Below, in pieces: positions 44,341-55,021 of a DNA stretch of 64,000 bases. Source of the DNA: Fremontodendron californicum (lineage: Eukaryota; Streptophyta; Magnoliopsida; Malvales; Malvaceae); contig JAULJL010000039.1 in NCBI GenBank assembly GCA_030761205.1, positions 2,490,001-2,554,000 on the forward strand, written 5' to 3'. The position numbers and the translations under genes are program-made. Position 1 is the stretch's first letter; the number at the start of each line of letters is the position of its first letter. The notes below the pieces were generated by a model. The model was not told where the DNA came from, ran no database searches, and saw only the letters and a list, made by a program, of their open reading frames with translations.

Positions 44341-47265
44341 ATGGCAGAACAGTCTACCGCAAATGTAAGTGTGCCTGTAGCGCCAATTCTACTACATGTT
44401 ACATATGGAGAGAAGCCCGAAAGTTCAGTGGTCTGGACTTCAAAAATTGGCAGCAAAAGGTGTTTTTCTATTTAACCACTCTGAATCTAGCTCGGTTCTT
44501 ACGGGAGGAGGCTCCGGCTCCCAAATAGGGAGAGACCGGTCCTACGTTTGTAGCCTCGGTGGAAGCATGAAAGCATTCTGACTTTCTATGAAAGAACTAG
44601 ATCCTCAATGGATTGGACAACACGTTATACAATGTGTATAGCCCAATCAAAACAGTGAGAGAGCTGTAGGAGTCCTTAGAAAGAAAATACAGAATCGAAG
44701 ATGCCAGCACAAAGAAATTTGTGGTTGGCCGATTTCTAGATTTAAAAAATGGTGGACTCGAAAATCGTGATTAGTCAAGTCCAAGAGTATCAGTTGATCT
44801 TCTATGAGATTACTGCCGAATGAATGATTCTTAATGAATCATTTGAGACGGCGGCTTTGATAGAGAAAATACCTCTTTTGTGGAAGGATTTCAAGAACTA
44901 TCTAAAGCACAAGAGAAAAGAGATGACTTTAGAGGACTTGATTATTCGGTTAAGAATCGAGGAGGATAACTGTGGTTCAGAAAAGAAGGTTAAAGCTCAA
45001 ACCATGGAAGCCAAGGCAAATGTTGTAGAACATTCGCACAAGACCAACAAGAGGAAATTTGTTGGTTCTAGTTCTTCCCAAGCTAATAAGGGAACGGATT
45101 TCAAGAAGTTCACGGGAACTTATTTCGTATGTAACAAGCCCAGTCATCGAGCAAAGGACTGCTGTCAGAACAAGAAAAGAGCTCAAGCCAACTTAGTTGA
45201 TGATTATGAGATTGAGCTCGCTGCTGTAGTGTCACAAATGAACATGGTAGAAAACCCTAAGACATGGTGGGTTGATACCGGTGCCACTTGTCACGTTTGT
45301 TCTGATGGAAATAGTTTCTCTGAGTATAAAGAAACTGCTGTTTATGAGCAACTGTTTATGAGAAACTCTTCGTTTGCAAGGTACGAGGCCATGGGAAGAT
45401 GGTACTCAAGATAACCTCCGGGAAAGAACTAACTTTGAACAACGTGGTTCATACTCCTGAAATTCGAAAGAATTTGGTTTTTGGCTCTCTGTTGAGCAAG
45501 AACGGGTTTAGGTGTTTTAGAATCAGATAAATTTGTACTCACTAAATGTGGCATGTTTGTGGGTAGAGGATATCTATGTGATAAGCTTTTTAAGCTAAAC
45601 ATTATGGCTGTTATGCCAAAGAATAAGAATAATAATTAAATTATTTCTTCTTGTTATTTGTTGGTGTCCTCTAAATTATGGCATGGTAGATTAGGTCATG
45701 TGTTTTATAAGACCTTGCAGAGAATCAACAATTTGGATTTGCTTCAGCAAATTGTTATTAATAAAAAATCACAAATGGGAAATTTGTGTGGAATCAAAAT
45801 TGGCTAAGCCTTATTTCTATTCGGTAGAAAGAAGTAATAAACCTCTAAATTTAATTTACACTGATATATATGACTTAAAATTTGTGCAAACTAGAGGCTG
45901 TATAAAAGTTTTTTATTGCACAGGATATTGTTATGTCTATTTGCTAAAAACCAAAGACGAGGCCTTGGAAGTTTTTAAACTCTTTAAAAAATGAGGTCGA
46001 AATCAACTAAGCAAGAAAATAAGGAGTGATATGGGTGGTGAATATGATTCAATGAATTATGTTCAATATATGGAATCAACATTCAAACCACTTCTCCTTA
46101 TTCAACTCAACAATACGGTATTGCGAAACGCAAGAACCGAACGATGAAAGAATTGATGAATGCTTTGTTGATTAGTTCAAGGTTATCTCAGAACTTGTGG
46201 GGGGAGGCTATTTCAATAGCTAATAATATTTTAAATAAAAATCCCACAAGAAATCATACAATACAACATATGAATTATGGAAGAATCAAAGACCATCATA
46301 CAAATACATGAAAGTGTGGGGGTGTCTTGCAAAGGTATCGGTTTCTCCGGCTTAAAAGGTCATGATAGGACCTAAAACTATGTTTGGTGCCTCATTCGAA
46401 GGGATCATGACGTAGTCCTTGAGGGCAAGAGAAGGACATATGAGATAATGTCAACTTTATGCAACAAGGTTACTCGGGTATGATCTTGTCGTCAATGAGG
46501 GTATCAACATAGTAAGTGGGGAAGAGTGTCATGGTATGGTATCGGCATGCCTTGATGCTACCATGACTACCCCGTTGTGAAGCGGAGGATGAGACTTTGT
46601 CTATGGGATCGGTGATCCCTGATGGTGCCAAGAGTGGCACGAACCTTGAAAGAAAACCATTAGGTTGTAAATGAATGTAAAGACATAACGTACTCAGTTA
46701 GTAAACTGAGTAGATTTACAAGTATTTCTAGAAAGGATACTGGAAGGCCATTGTGGGGGTACTTAGATATTTAAGATACACCTCAAGTTTTGGACTGCAC
46801 TATACAAGATATCCAGATACAAAATGGATATTCGATACTAAAGAGTTCAAATCCACTAACGGATTTATCTTGATTATTGGAGTAGCTGCAGTGTTTTGAA
46901 AATCTTTTAAAAAAACGTGTATTGCTAGATTCACTATGGAATCTGAGTTTATAGCTTTAGATAAAGCTGGTGAAGAAGCGGGATGGCTTCGGAATTTTTT
47001 AGAAGATATTCCATGTTGGACGAAACCTGTGCCTGCAATTAGTACATATTGCGTTTTCCAATCAGCAATTGGTAGGGCACAGAGTTGTTTGTATAACAGT
47101 AAATCTTGACACTTTCGTCGAAGACATAGTACTGTTAGTCAGTTGCTCTCAAATGAAATTATCTCTATTGATTATGAAAAATCAAAGGATAATGAAGCGC
47201 GCTTACAAAAAGTTTTAACAAGAGAGCAAGTATATCATCGAGGGAAATGGGTCTTAAGCTTATAA
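44341..47265 (+). pseudogene. Copia gag-pol remnants
   Basis: Gag begins MAEQSTANVSVPVAPI at 44341 and breaks frame within 120 bp. A longer open part (44824-45414) holds the nucleocapsid knuckle (CNKPSHRAKDC, which has lost one Cys spacing of the usual CX2CX4HX4C) and the protease motif WWVDTGATCHVC. The integrase region (45680-46350) starts LWHGRLGH and continues through YTDIYDLKF, KIRSDMGGEYDS and MKELMNALLISSRLSQNLWG with several frameshifts. The reverse transcriptase core is essentially missing between about 46380 and 46690; RNase H resumes at about 46740 (VLRYLRYTSSFGLHYT, FTMESEFIALDKAGEEAGWL) and ends near VLTREQVYHRGKWVLSL. The element is dead and could move only in trans. Confidence 0.87.
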
Positions 47266-47814
47266 TTTAAAGTTACATAGTGGCAACCCAACCTAGTTCA
47301 AAAGGGATAACTGAATTATGTTAACTGAGTGTGAGCACTAAAAGAGTTAAACACTCTTATCCATTCCTATGATGATTTAGTGCTATCTGTAAAGGAGTTA
47401 GGATAAGCTATGCTTTTAATGATTCTTATAACTTGATAAAATCAAGTGGGGTATTGCAGAATACTCTTAATGAGTAAGAAACGTGGCCATTTCTATGAGA
47501 ATTGATCAGGCTAAATTCTCTAGAGTACTCATAAGAAACCAAGCAGTGTCGGGGCCAAAATGGACATAACCATGAGAACCAAAGATGTTCGAAGAGGTAT
47601 TGTATGATTCTTATTGTCTTGGTTTACACGAAAGGCTAAATAGTTCAAGACATCATGTTCACTAGTTAGCCGAGTAAATCCGATAGTTGTCACTATGGAA
47701 GGTTCAAAGCCAAAAGCTACCTATCTTGACGCAATAACTCTTCAAGGTTTAACTCTTTCATATTCCGAGTCAGTTCGTCGTTTTAATCAGACAATTTTCA
47801 TTCATGTGGGGGAT

Positions 47815-48780
47815 TGTTGGATATCAATATATTATTTGGTGTATAAATACAAAATATGTATACTAATACGTAGGTTGTCGTAAGTAGATACACGGTACAT
47901 AATTTATGTACACAATTGATATCATGTTTGAATGAGAAATTAATCTCTAAATACTCACTTGAAGAGGCAGAAAGTTGGTTATGTTCGTGGTTGGTGTGGA
48001 ATCCCACATAAGATGAACAAAGGCTTAAGCTTGTGGTATTTATAAGTCTTGTTTCCATGAGGTGTTGGGCCCCAAAGGGCACTCAAGTTTTGTGGTAGGT
48101 GAGGACCTACACAACTTGGGCTCGACCACGCGAGCGCCGTCGAGCCGGGCTTGGGCTGGGTCGGGTCGGGTTTGGGTCAGTAATTAATTTTTTACTGTCA
48201 ACCGACATTTTTTTTGTCCAAACCGAACCGGCACAACCCATCCTAGATGACTGTTCGGTCCAACCGAACCAATGCTGCCAACCAAGGGACTGTCTGATTG
48301 AGACATGTCTGTTCGAACCAGTTTGGTTCTTTTCTTAAAGACATAACTTTTATCCGAACGGTTTTTTCCAACAGTTGTGTCTTGTTCGAACAAGTTTCTT
48401 GTTTTCTATAAAAACCTGAGCAGTGCCTATCATTTTCAGTACCAAAAATTAGTCTTAATTTTTGCTATACTGCTCTTATTTTTTCTTGTGTCTTCTGTGA
48501 GAGAGACCGACATTTTTCTGGTTCGCCGTGTTGCTAAGAGTGTGCTCTCGACTGCAACGTAATCGAGGAGGCCTGAGAGACGAATTGCAATATACTGTAA
48601 GTACCTGTGAGACAGGAAATAATCGTCTTAAGGTCATAGGTGAAACCTTGACTCGATTATCCTTTTCTGTATTCGGATTAACCTATAAGTGTTCATATTT
48701 TCAATATATTGTTCGTAATATGTTTATATATTTCAGTATGCAATAATGAAATTTGTTAAATGCTTACAAGATTTCCAACA
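47815..48780 (+). repeat. 3' LTR of copia element
   Basis: Intact 966-bp LTR from TGTTGGATATC to TTTCCAACA, directly after the polypurine tract. Confidence 0.92.
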
Positions 48781-49598
48781 AATTCAAGATCAGGACAACA
48801 TAATTTTAACTCCATTGTAATTTAGCTTTTACTGTCAAAATAAACCTTCAAAAGGAAATAAAATAAATAACAGTTAGTTATTTCTCCTTCAAGCCTTTCC
48901 TGTTAAAACAGCTTTGGAAGATTCTAATTTCTAACCCAATCGCATAACCCAAAAGGCATAGTAATCTTTAGGTTCGTCTTTGATATAATGATATGGAATT
49001 TTTTAACTCCACAAATTTGTTAAAAAATTGACACATACTCTATTTTTTTTTATTTAATTTTTTATTTTTTATTATATCGTAAGGATATATGTCATTTTTA
49101 TAATCCTAATTATAGAATATAAAAATTTTACTGGCGATATATTAGATAATTTATCGTAATCTTTTGCTCTATCATTATGGGTTTATATATATGGTATCAG
49201 GAAAGGCAGCTATCAAGGTAATGCATTCAAATATTTGTTTTATAATTTCACATTTAAATATATTAGTCGTAAATTTTTTTAATTTTACATGAGGTTAATA
49301 GATCGTCATATATCTTACTTTTTTTATTAAATTTTTTAATATACTTTAAGAGTATGTGTTACCCTGCTAATTTGTTTTTGAAATCTTAAAATTTCACCGA
49401 TTATGAATGAGATAATTTCTCTTGTTTTCTAATTTATTTTTCCTAGGTATATTTTGTTTTCTCCTTTGTAGAATAGGATAGAAAAATAATACTTATAAAA
49501 ATGTAAAGCTAGCTATTGAAATCAGAAGGATGTATGATAATTTTCGGGTCCAAATTCTTCCGCTGACACAACGCCAGATTTTCACCAACATGGGGCGG
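48781..49598. other. Intergenic DNA
   Basis: No gene. The only structure seen is two short AT-rich blocks, near 49040-49110 and 49330-49360, with similar wording (TTTTTATTAAATTTTTTA). Confidence 0.45.
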
Positions 49599-49690
49599 TA
49601 GGGGTGTAATCGAGTCGAGCTCAAGCAGTAAAAAGTGTGAACTTGAACTCGATTCGAAATTCACGGTTCGAAATTCACCAATAATAAATG
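49599..49690. mobile_element. Family E MITE, truncated
   Basis: Starts TAGGGGTGTAATCGAGTCGA, the same end as the element at 12399, then loses similarity after about 90 bp. Confidence 0.6.
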
Positions 49691-49805
49691 CATATATCTC
49701 TCCTTTTTTAAAGAACTAGATTCAGATCTCTTCTTTCAAGTTTTTGACTTAGGAAGTGAGAAGAATGGTGGATTATCCCAAGAAATTCCAGATTACCATG
49801 ATAAT

Positions 49806-49989
49806 CTATGTTAGTCGGACTCCGGTGTGAATGTCGGACACAGGTATTTTCAATTTTTTTTTCAAGATTTTCATATATTTAAAAAATCCTTAAAAGATCA
49901 TATCTCCATACTCATATCTGGATATATGTTGGATACGAATATCGAACACGGATATTTCAAAAAAAAATGAAAAATCTAAAACAACATAA
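49806..49989 (+). mobile_element. hAT-like MITE, family A
   Basis: Begins CTATGTTAGTCGGACTCCGG and ends ACAACATAA. The perfect 8-bp duplication ATGATAAT lies at 49798-49805 and 49990-49997. This is the copy that best fixes the element borders. Confidence 0.93.
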
Positions 49990-50458
49990 ATGATAATTGC
50001 AGGATTAAGGGGAAAATATGCACAAGGAAGAAGAAAAAGAATTCCAAATTGGTAATTGGCATAAAATGAATGACCTTAAAACAAATTGACTACTAACATC
50101 CTTGGATGATTAGATAAAATGTGTAGTCCTAGAGTGAAATACAGATAAGAAAATAGGTTTTGGAGGCTATGAAAAATTATAGCTTTAGAAGATTTCCTTA
50201 AGAAAATAAAGTATAAAAGAAGAAGGAAAAAAAAAACACATGTGAAGAAGAAGAATACATCTTAAAGCAAAGAAGAGTGAAGATGGGTCTACTAGCTCCG
50301 TACAGTTTTGTTTTGCCATACAACAATTTAGGATGATAACATTTCAATTCACATAATCTGAGAATAATATATTTGAAAGCTTTATGATCAAACTCGTCGA
50401 AAATCTGAATTCTTTGTAAAATAAAAACAATATAAATGGAATGCAAATGCAGTTAAAA

Positions 50459-51700
50459 CTAGTTCAGTCGTCTCCTTCTATGCGCACGAGAGTCGCCACT
50501 GTCAACATCTGAAACCCTCAAAACATCATTTCTTCTTCTAGAAGATGAAGCTGAAAGTGATACTACTGAGTCTATCTCGACAGCAGTGTCGAGTTGACTC
50601 TCCGAGTTTATTACAGCAGCAATGCTTGAGAAAGAATCTCTATCGTCAACTGCTGGTGGCTGCTCCTGATTTCTACTCACTTGGTTGGTTCGAAAATATG
50701 CCTCGACCAAACTTTCTGCTGAACTCAGTGCAGATGTTAGAGAAGTAAGTCTTGCAGCTCTTCGCAAATGCGATTGTGGTTGAAGGTGCAAAGAATGACT
50801 CAGGGATGACATAAAATCAGTACCGGTTGTACTGCTAGGCGTCGAGTCAACGTCATCGAGTGACACAACTGTATTTTGCTCTCCACGCAATCCACGAGAC
50901 ATCAAAATCCTGTTAAGGACGGAATTAGTTCTTTCTGTAGTTTCCCCGGAACCATTGGCCTCCTGCGGTGGAGTCAGGTCGCGGGTCAAAACAAATCTGC
51001 TTCCAAGGCGGCGAATCATCTCCTCCACAGGGAGATTTAAAGCAGTCCTTTGAATCGTTTGCCTCCAACTGTCCACCCGCCCTGCAGTGGGCTGAGGAGG
51101 GATCTTAAGACCTGAGTCCTCTTCTGGCTCATGGATAATGTTCCCCCGACCATGTATTGGGGTCAGAGTTTTCACTGCCACCTCTCCTTTGCAGACAGGA
51201 CATTCTTTTGCATCTGAATGCAGATGCAACCATCGGTAGAGACAAGACCAACAAAACAAGTGACCGCAACAAGTTACAACAGGTTCCCGAGCCAAATCCA
51301 GGCATATATTACAATAAAAAAAACTCCCATCATTGCTAACACCTTTCTCAATATGACCCTTTTTTTCTGAAACCTCATTCTCTGCAAACCCATTGCTAGT
51401 TTCACATGTTTTGGGTACATCACTAGTTCTTTCCTCAGCAGCAACACTGCCCTCACCTGCCTGTACATTGCCTGAATTCCCCATAAATTGATCCCATTCC
51501 ACAGACAGGTTTGCAGAAGGAATATGAACCTGCTGCCATCTCCATCTCCGACGCCTAACTGCTTCCCTAATCCGATCAAACGGGTTATCAACCAAATCAT
51601 CCCAATTCATACCTTCATTCGACAGTGATCCGGACCCTGTCTCAAGAGCAGGACCCAGATGCAAATCAAGGTTCATTGTATCAGATGTTTCCTCACCCAT
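50459..51700 (-). CDS. RING-type E3 ubiquitin ligase, RNF185/RMA-like
   Basis: An uninterrupted frame of 413 residues from the ATG at 51700; there is no ATG in this frame further upstream in the exon. The N terminus MNLDLHLGP is typical of a plant subgroup of RNF5/RNF185-related ligases. The C3HC4 RING lies at residues 130-170 (ligands C130, C133, C145, H147, C150, C153, C167, C170) within CNICLDLAREPVVTCCGHLF, followed by the family motif LTPIHGRGN. The C-terminal half is Ser/Arg-rich and ends HRRRRLN; unlike RMA proteins it has no evident membrane anchor. RING ligases bring an E2-ubiquitin to a substrate; the substrate is unknown. The proteins it most resembles, as I recall, are Arabidopsis At3g58030 and At2g42030. 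Good splice borders suggest a leader intron at 51732-52120, with an untranslated exon upstream. Confidence 0.92.
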   Translation of the reverse strand: MGEETSDTMNLDLHLGPALETGSGSLSNEGMNWDDLVDNPFDRIREAVRRRRWRWQQVHIPSANLSVEWDQFMGNSGNVQAGEGSVAAEERTSDVPKTCETSNGFAENEVSEKKGHIEKGVSNDGSFFYCNICLDLAREPVVTCCGHLFCWSCLYRWLHLHSDAKECPVCKGEVAVKTLTPIHGRGNIIHEPEEDSGLKIPPQPTAGRVDSWRQTIQRTALNLPVEEMIRRLGSRFVLTRDLTPPQEANGSGETTERTNSVLNRILMSRGLRGEQNTVVSLDDVDSTPSSTTGTDFMSSLSHSLHLQPQSHLRRAARLTSLTSALSSAESLVEAYFRTNQVSRNQEQPPAVDDRDSFSSIAAVINSESQLDTAVEIDSVVSLSASSSRRRNDVLRVSDVDSGDSRAHRRRRLN

Positions 51701-51731
51701 GACAAAATGCTCCAAAAAGCCCCTTTTTTTA

Positions 51732-52120
51732 CTGCAGATAAACTCTCCTTAGAATCTTCACAAGTTTAAGGTACCCAGATATAAAAACCTTAAATTTACC
51801 CTAAAATTAAAGAAACCCATAACACAGAATCACAAAACTAAACAAAACCCAAATCATCAAAAATCCTATATTTCACCCAAAAAACCAATAAAACCCAAAT
51901 CCAAAAACCCGTCCTTGATCACAAATTCATCAAAACCAAAAATAATAACCCTAATTTCATCACAAATATCAAGAAACCCAGATCTAAAACCCAAATCCTC
52001 AAACTCCCAAATTAAAAGAAACCTAGCTTTAGGTCATCAAGAAGGTGATTTAAATGCAACAACATATAAATATGGAAAATTTATAGTAAAAATGAAACTT
52101 ATAGAAGAAAAATGAAAGAC
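51732..52120 (-). other. Predicted intron in RING gene leader
   Basis: On the minus strand GGCCAG|GTCTTTC opens it and TTATCTGCAG closes it, 31 bp before the ATG. The enclosed DNA is AT-rich; the DNA upstream (52121-52260) is GC-balanced, as expected for a transcribed leader. This is inference from splice signals. Confidence 0.55.
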
Positions 52121-52261
52121 CTGGCCTTAACAGCAGACGATCTTGACCAGCAAACTCGGAGCTTTTTAAGTGCTCTGAGTCACCGAGTTGGAAGGTGGGA
52201 GCTGTTTCTGAGTTAAGATGGGTTCGGCTTGACTCGCCATGGAATGCTATCTTCTTGGGTC

Positions 52262-53866
52262 AGCCATCTTTCATCTTGTTTAGAGAGAAGATAGGGGAAA
52301 ATAAAATAAAAAGAGAAATTATAACAAAAAATGAGGGAAATTTTTAGAGAATTGTTGAGTGGGCAAAATAATCCGAAAAATTCGAATTTAAATTTGTTCA
52401 AATTTGATTTGACATAAAAAACTAAAAATTCGAATTTAAGAAAATTCGAACTCGAAATGTTTCGAACTTGAAAAAACTCGAACTCGAAAAAATTCGAATC
52501 GTAAAAGATTTGAACTAGAGACCGACCCGATCATAAACTCAAATTTAATACTAAAAATAAAAATTATCAAATTGTAATTAAATAATTTTTTATAATACAA
52601 AAACTTTAATCATCAATTTTATTCTAATCTTTTTTATTAATTTATTTAAAATAAATAATAATATTTATTAAAATAATAATTTTATCGAAATATTATATTT
52701 TTTATTTGTAATTTTAACCTCTCATATCTTAATGAATCCATCATCTAAATGAATATGTTTATTTTCTAATTGTCAATAATTAATTTAAAAATTAAACCCG
52801 TCTTAAGTTAATAATATAAGAAAATTTAATTTATGTGTAGATAATTGAGTTATGAACAAAAGATATATATATATTTTTTTTTTAGAACTGTAAGAATAAA
52901 ATGGTGATTATTTTTGAAAAATGATCTAAAAGAGATTTTTAAAAAAATAAGTTAAAAGTATCTAAAATGATGATTATTATTTTATATATTTTATTGCCTT
53001 TAAATTTTAATGTAATATTTTATTTATTTATTTATTTCTTTATATATGTGATATGTTTAAAAGTTATTTAAAATAATATATTAAAAGTTATACTATTACC
53101 TAACGAGTTACAAGTTTACAAACAATCATATTATTAATTTTATATAAGATAATAAAAAAATTAAGAAATAAAAAATTCAATTAGTATGAGATCCAAAACA
53201 TTATACTTATGTAGTTATATTACTAATTGTTTGCATTTCTTTCATGCCTAAATTTAATTAGTTTATTCATACTTCATATTCTTTTAGAATTCACAAACTT
53301 TTTTAAGTAATTAATTTTCTTTAATCATAACCTAATTAATTAATAAGATTATGATATTATCTTATATATCACGTGTCATATAATTGTATCATGTCTAAAA
53401 TTATCATATCTACAAATCATTATATCATCTCATTTTCATTAATCATTAGTATTTAATATTTACTATCAAATGATAAATTATTAAAATATTAAAATATTAA
53501 ATATTATTTTAAATATCAATATGATAACGTATTTTCTATAATCAATTATATAACAAATTGATTTTATAAAATAAATTAATTTTATATCCTTTGGGTGCTA
53601 ACAAATATTGATATTAATATAATTAAAAATATTATATTATACAAAAACTTACTTAAAAATAATAATAATCTATTTTTGAATTTAAACATTTAAATTATGT
53701 AATAATGATTACATCTAACAGAAAATAAAAAAATAACATAAAACCTAAACCCGAGTCTGATCTCTAACCTGAAAAGGCCTGAACAAAAAAAAAAAAAAAA
53801 ACTCAAATTCGAACCCAAAAAAAGCCCTAAACTCAAAAAAGTAAAACTCAAAAATATTTGAACTTG
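52262..53866. other. Promoter side of RING gene and AT-rich DNA
   Basis: About 52375-52515 is a small repeat with alternating AATTCGAACTCGAAA motifs, perhaps a decayed family E relative. The remaining 1.3 kb is AT-rich with no gene recognised. Confidence 0.45.
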
Positions 53867-53874
53867 AAATAACC

Positions 53875-54277
53875 AATGTTAAAAAAATCGGATCGAAAGT
53901 CGAACTGATCAGACCTTCGGTTCTCGATCCAACCGGTTCGATAAAGTTCTTTTTTTAAATATTTAAACACTAAATATATATTAAATATAGTTAATAATTA
54001 ACAAAAAAATTGAATTTGGTTTAATGGTATGGTCTTTAATCTAATATTAAGAGGTTAGAGGTTCAAATCTTATTAGTTTTAAATAAAATTTTGAAAAGAA
54101 AAAAAAAACATATAAAATCGATTTTTTACCGGTTCAATCTGATTTTTTACCCGTTGAATCGGTTCTTTATCGGTTCAATAAAAATCTGATTCTAATATAT
54201 ATTTCAAACCGGACTGATCACCAATTCTCAATTCAACCAATCCAACCGACCGATCCGATCAATTTTTTAATCACTGA
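53875..54277. mobile_element. hAT-like MITE with tRNA-like core
   Basis: Left arm AATGTTAAAAAAATCGGATC pairs with the right arm CCGATCCGATCAATTTTTTA. The 8-bp duplication AAATAACC lies at 53867-53874 and 54278-54285. The arms are rich in ACCGGTT and GGTTCGA-type motifs. The centre (about 54015-54080) reads TTTAATGGTATGGTC then GAGGTTCAAATCT, resembling polymerase III A and B boxes. Confidence 0.75.
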
Positions 54278-54285
54278 AAATAACC

Positions 54286-54500
54286 CTCACTGAATCCATT
54301 CAATTGCCACCTCTAACTACAAGGAAGGGGAGAGAGAAAGAGGGAGGGAGGATTCTCTATATTTGTGCTCTTTTTGTAATATATGCTTGGGTTTTAATCA
54401 ACGGTAATGATGACTAGAGTGAGAATTTGATGATGACGTGGGATCAACGGAGATTATAAGCTGTCAAATATTGTATTCTTTAAAATTCCAACTGACTTTA
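54286..54500. other. Short intergenic spacer
   Basis: Nothing recognisable except a purine-rich GGGAGAGAGAAAGAGGGAGG tract. Confidence 0.5.
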
Positions 54501-54508
54501 CAGCGGTG

Positions 54509-55013
54509 CAGACTTGTCCAAGAACCGAAAGCTCGTCCATATTTGAAAGAATTTGGATAAAAATATTAAGTTCGAAAAATGAGTTTGGGCAAATAAAATG
54601 AAATCCATTTAAAAAATGGGTCAGATCTTGGCTCCAACATTTAAGGTGGGATCAACGGTTTTCTGATTCAATAATATATTATTATATATATATATTATGT
54701 AATTTATGTCATATAAAAATTAAATATATAAAATATTATAGTGTAAACATTAAAAAATATATTAAGTTATCCATGTTTAAGAACTTAATAAAAGAAAAAA
54801 ATATAAAATTATTAAAGATTAAATAAAAATAATATATATTTTTTAAAATTAAAAAAAAAAATGGGCGAGCCTAAACAGGTTTAGGCTATTAATTTACAAA
54901 TATGGATGAATTTGGATAAAATTTAAGATCCATATTTCGGATAGAATTAAATTTAAACAAAAATATATAATATTGATATTATACGTGATCAGATCGGGGC
55001 ATGAACACTTCTA
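54509..55013. mobile_element. MITE related to family B, long form
   Basis: Left end CAGACTTGTCCAAGAACC, right end GGGGCATGAACACTTCTA. Flanks CAGCGGTG (54501-54508) and CAGCAGTG (55014-55021) match at 7 of 8. The interior has AAATGAGTTTGGGCAAATAA and CATTTAAAAAATGGGTCAGA, shared with the relic at 56440-56975. Confidence 0.8.
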
Positions 55014-55021
55014 CAGCAGTG

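Larger units (their letters stand above)
40716..48780 (+). mobile_element. Ty1/copia retrotransposon, defective
   Basis: Two LTRs (40716-43356 and 47815-48780) start TGT(T)GGATATCAATATATTA and end CCAACA. Just before the 3' LTR is a polypurine tract, TGTGGGGGAT. Between them lie a gag start and broken pol pieces in copia order (protease, integrase, RNase H). The 5' LTR is longer only because a 1.66 kb CACTA element sits in it; without that the LTRs are about 976 and 966 bp. They differ at many sites, often CG to TG or CA, so the insertion is not recent. I could not find a clean 5-bp target duplication or a standard Met-tRNA primer site. Confidence 0.9.

Noticed and set aside
40716..48785. A 5-bp target duplication around the copia element
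   Set aside because: The flanks AAAAT and AATTC do not match; possibly lost through mutation, so I do not claim one.
51157..51600. Open frames on both strands inside the RING gene
   Set aside because: They lie wholly within the 413-codon RING frame and have no domain of their own.
51701..51715. Start of the RING protein five codons further upstream
   Set aside because: That codon is TTG, not ATG; the first ATG is at 51700 and matches the start of the conserved N terminus.
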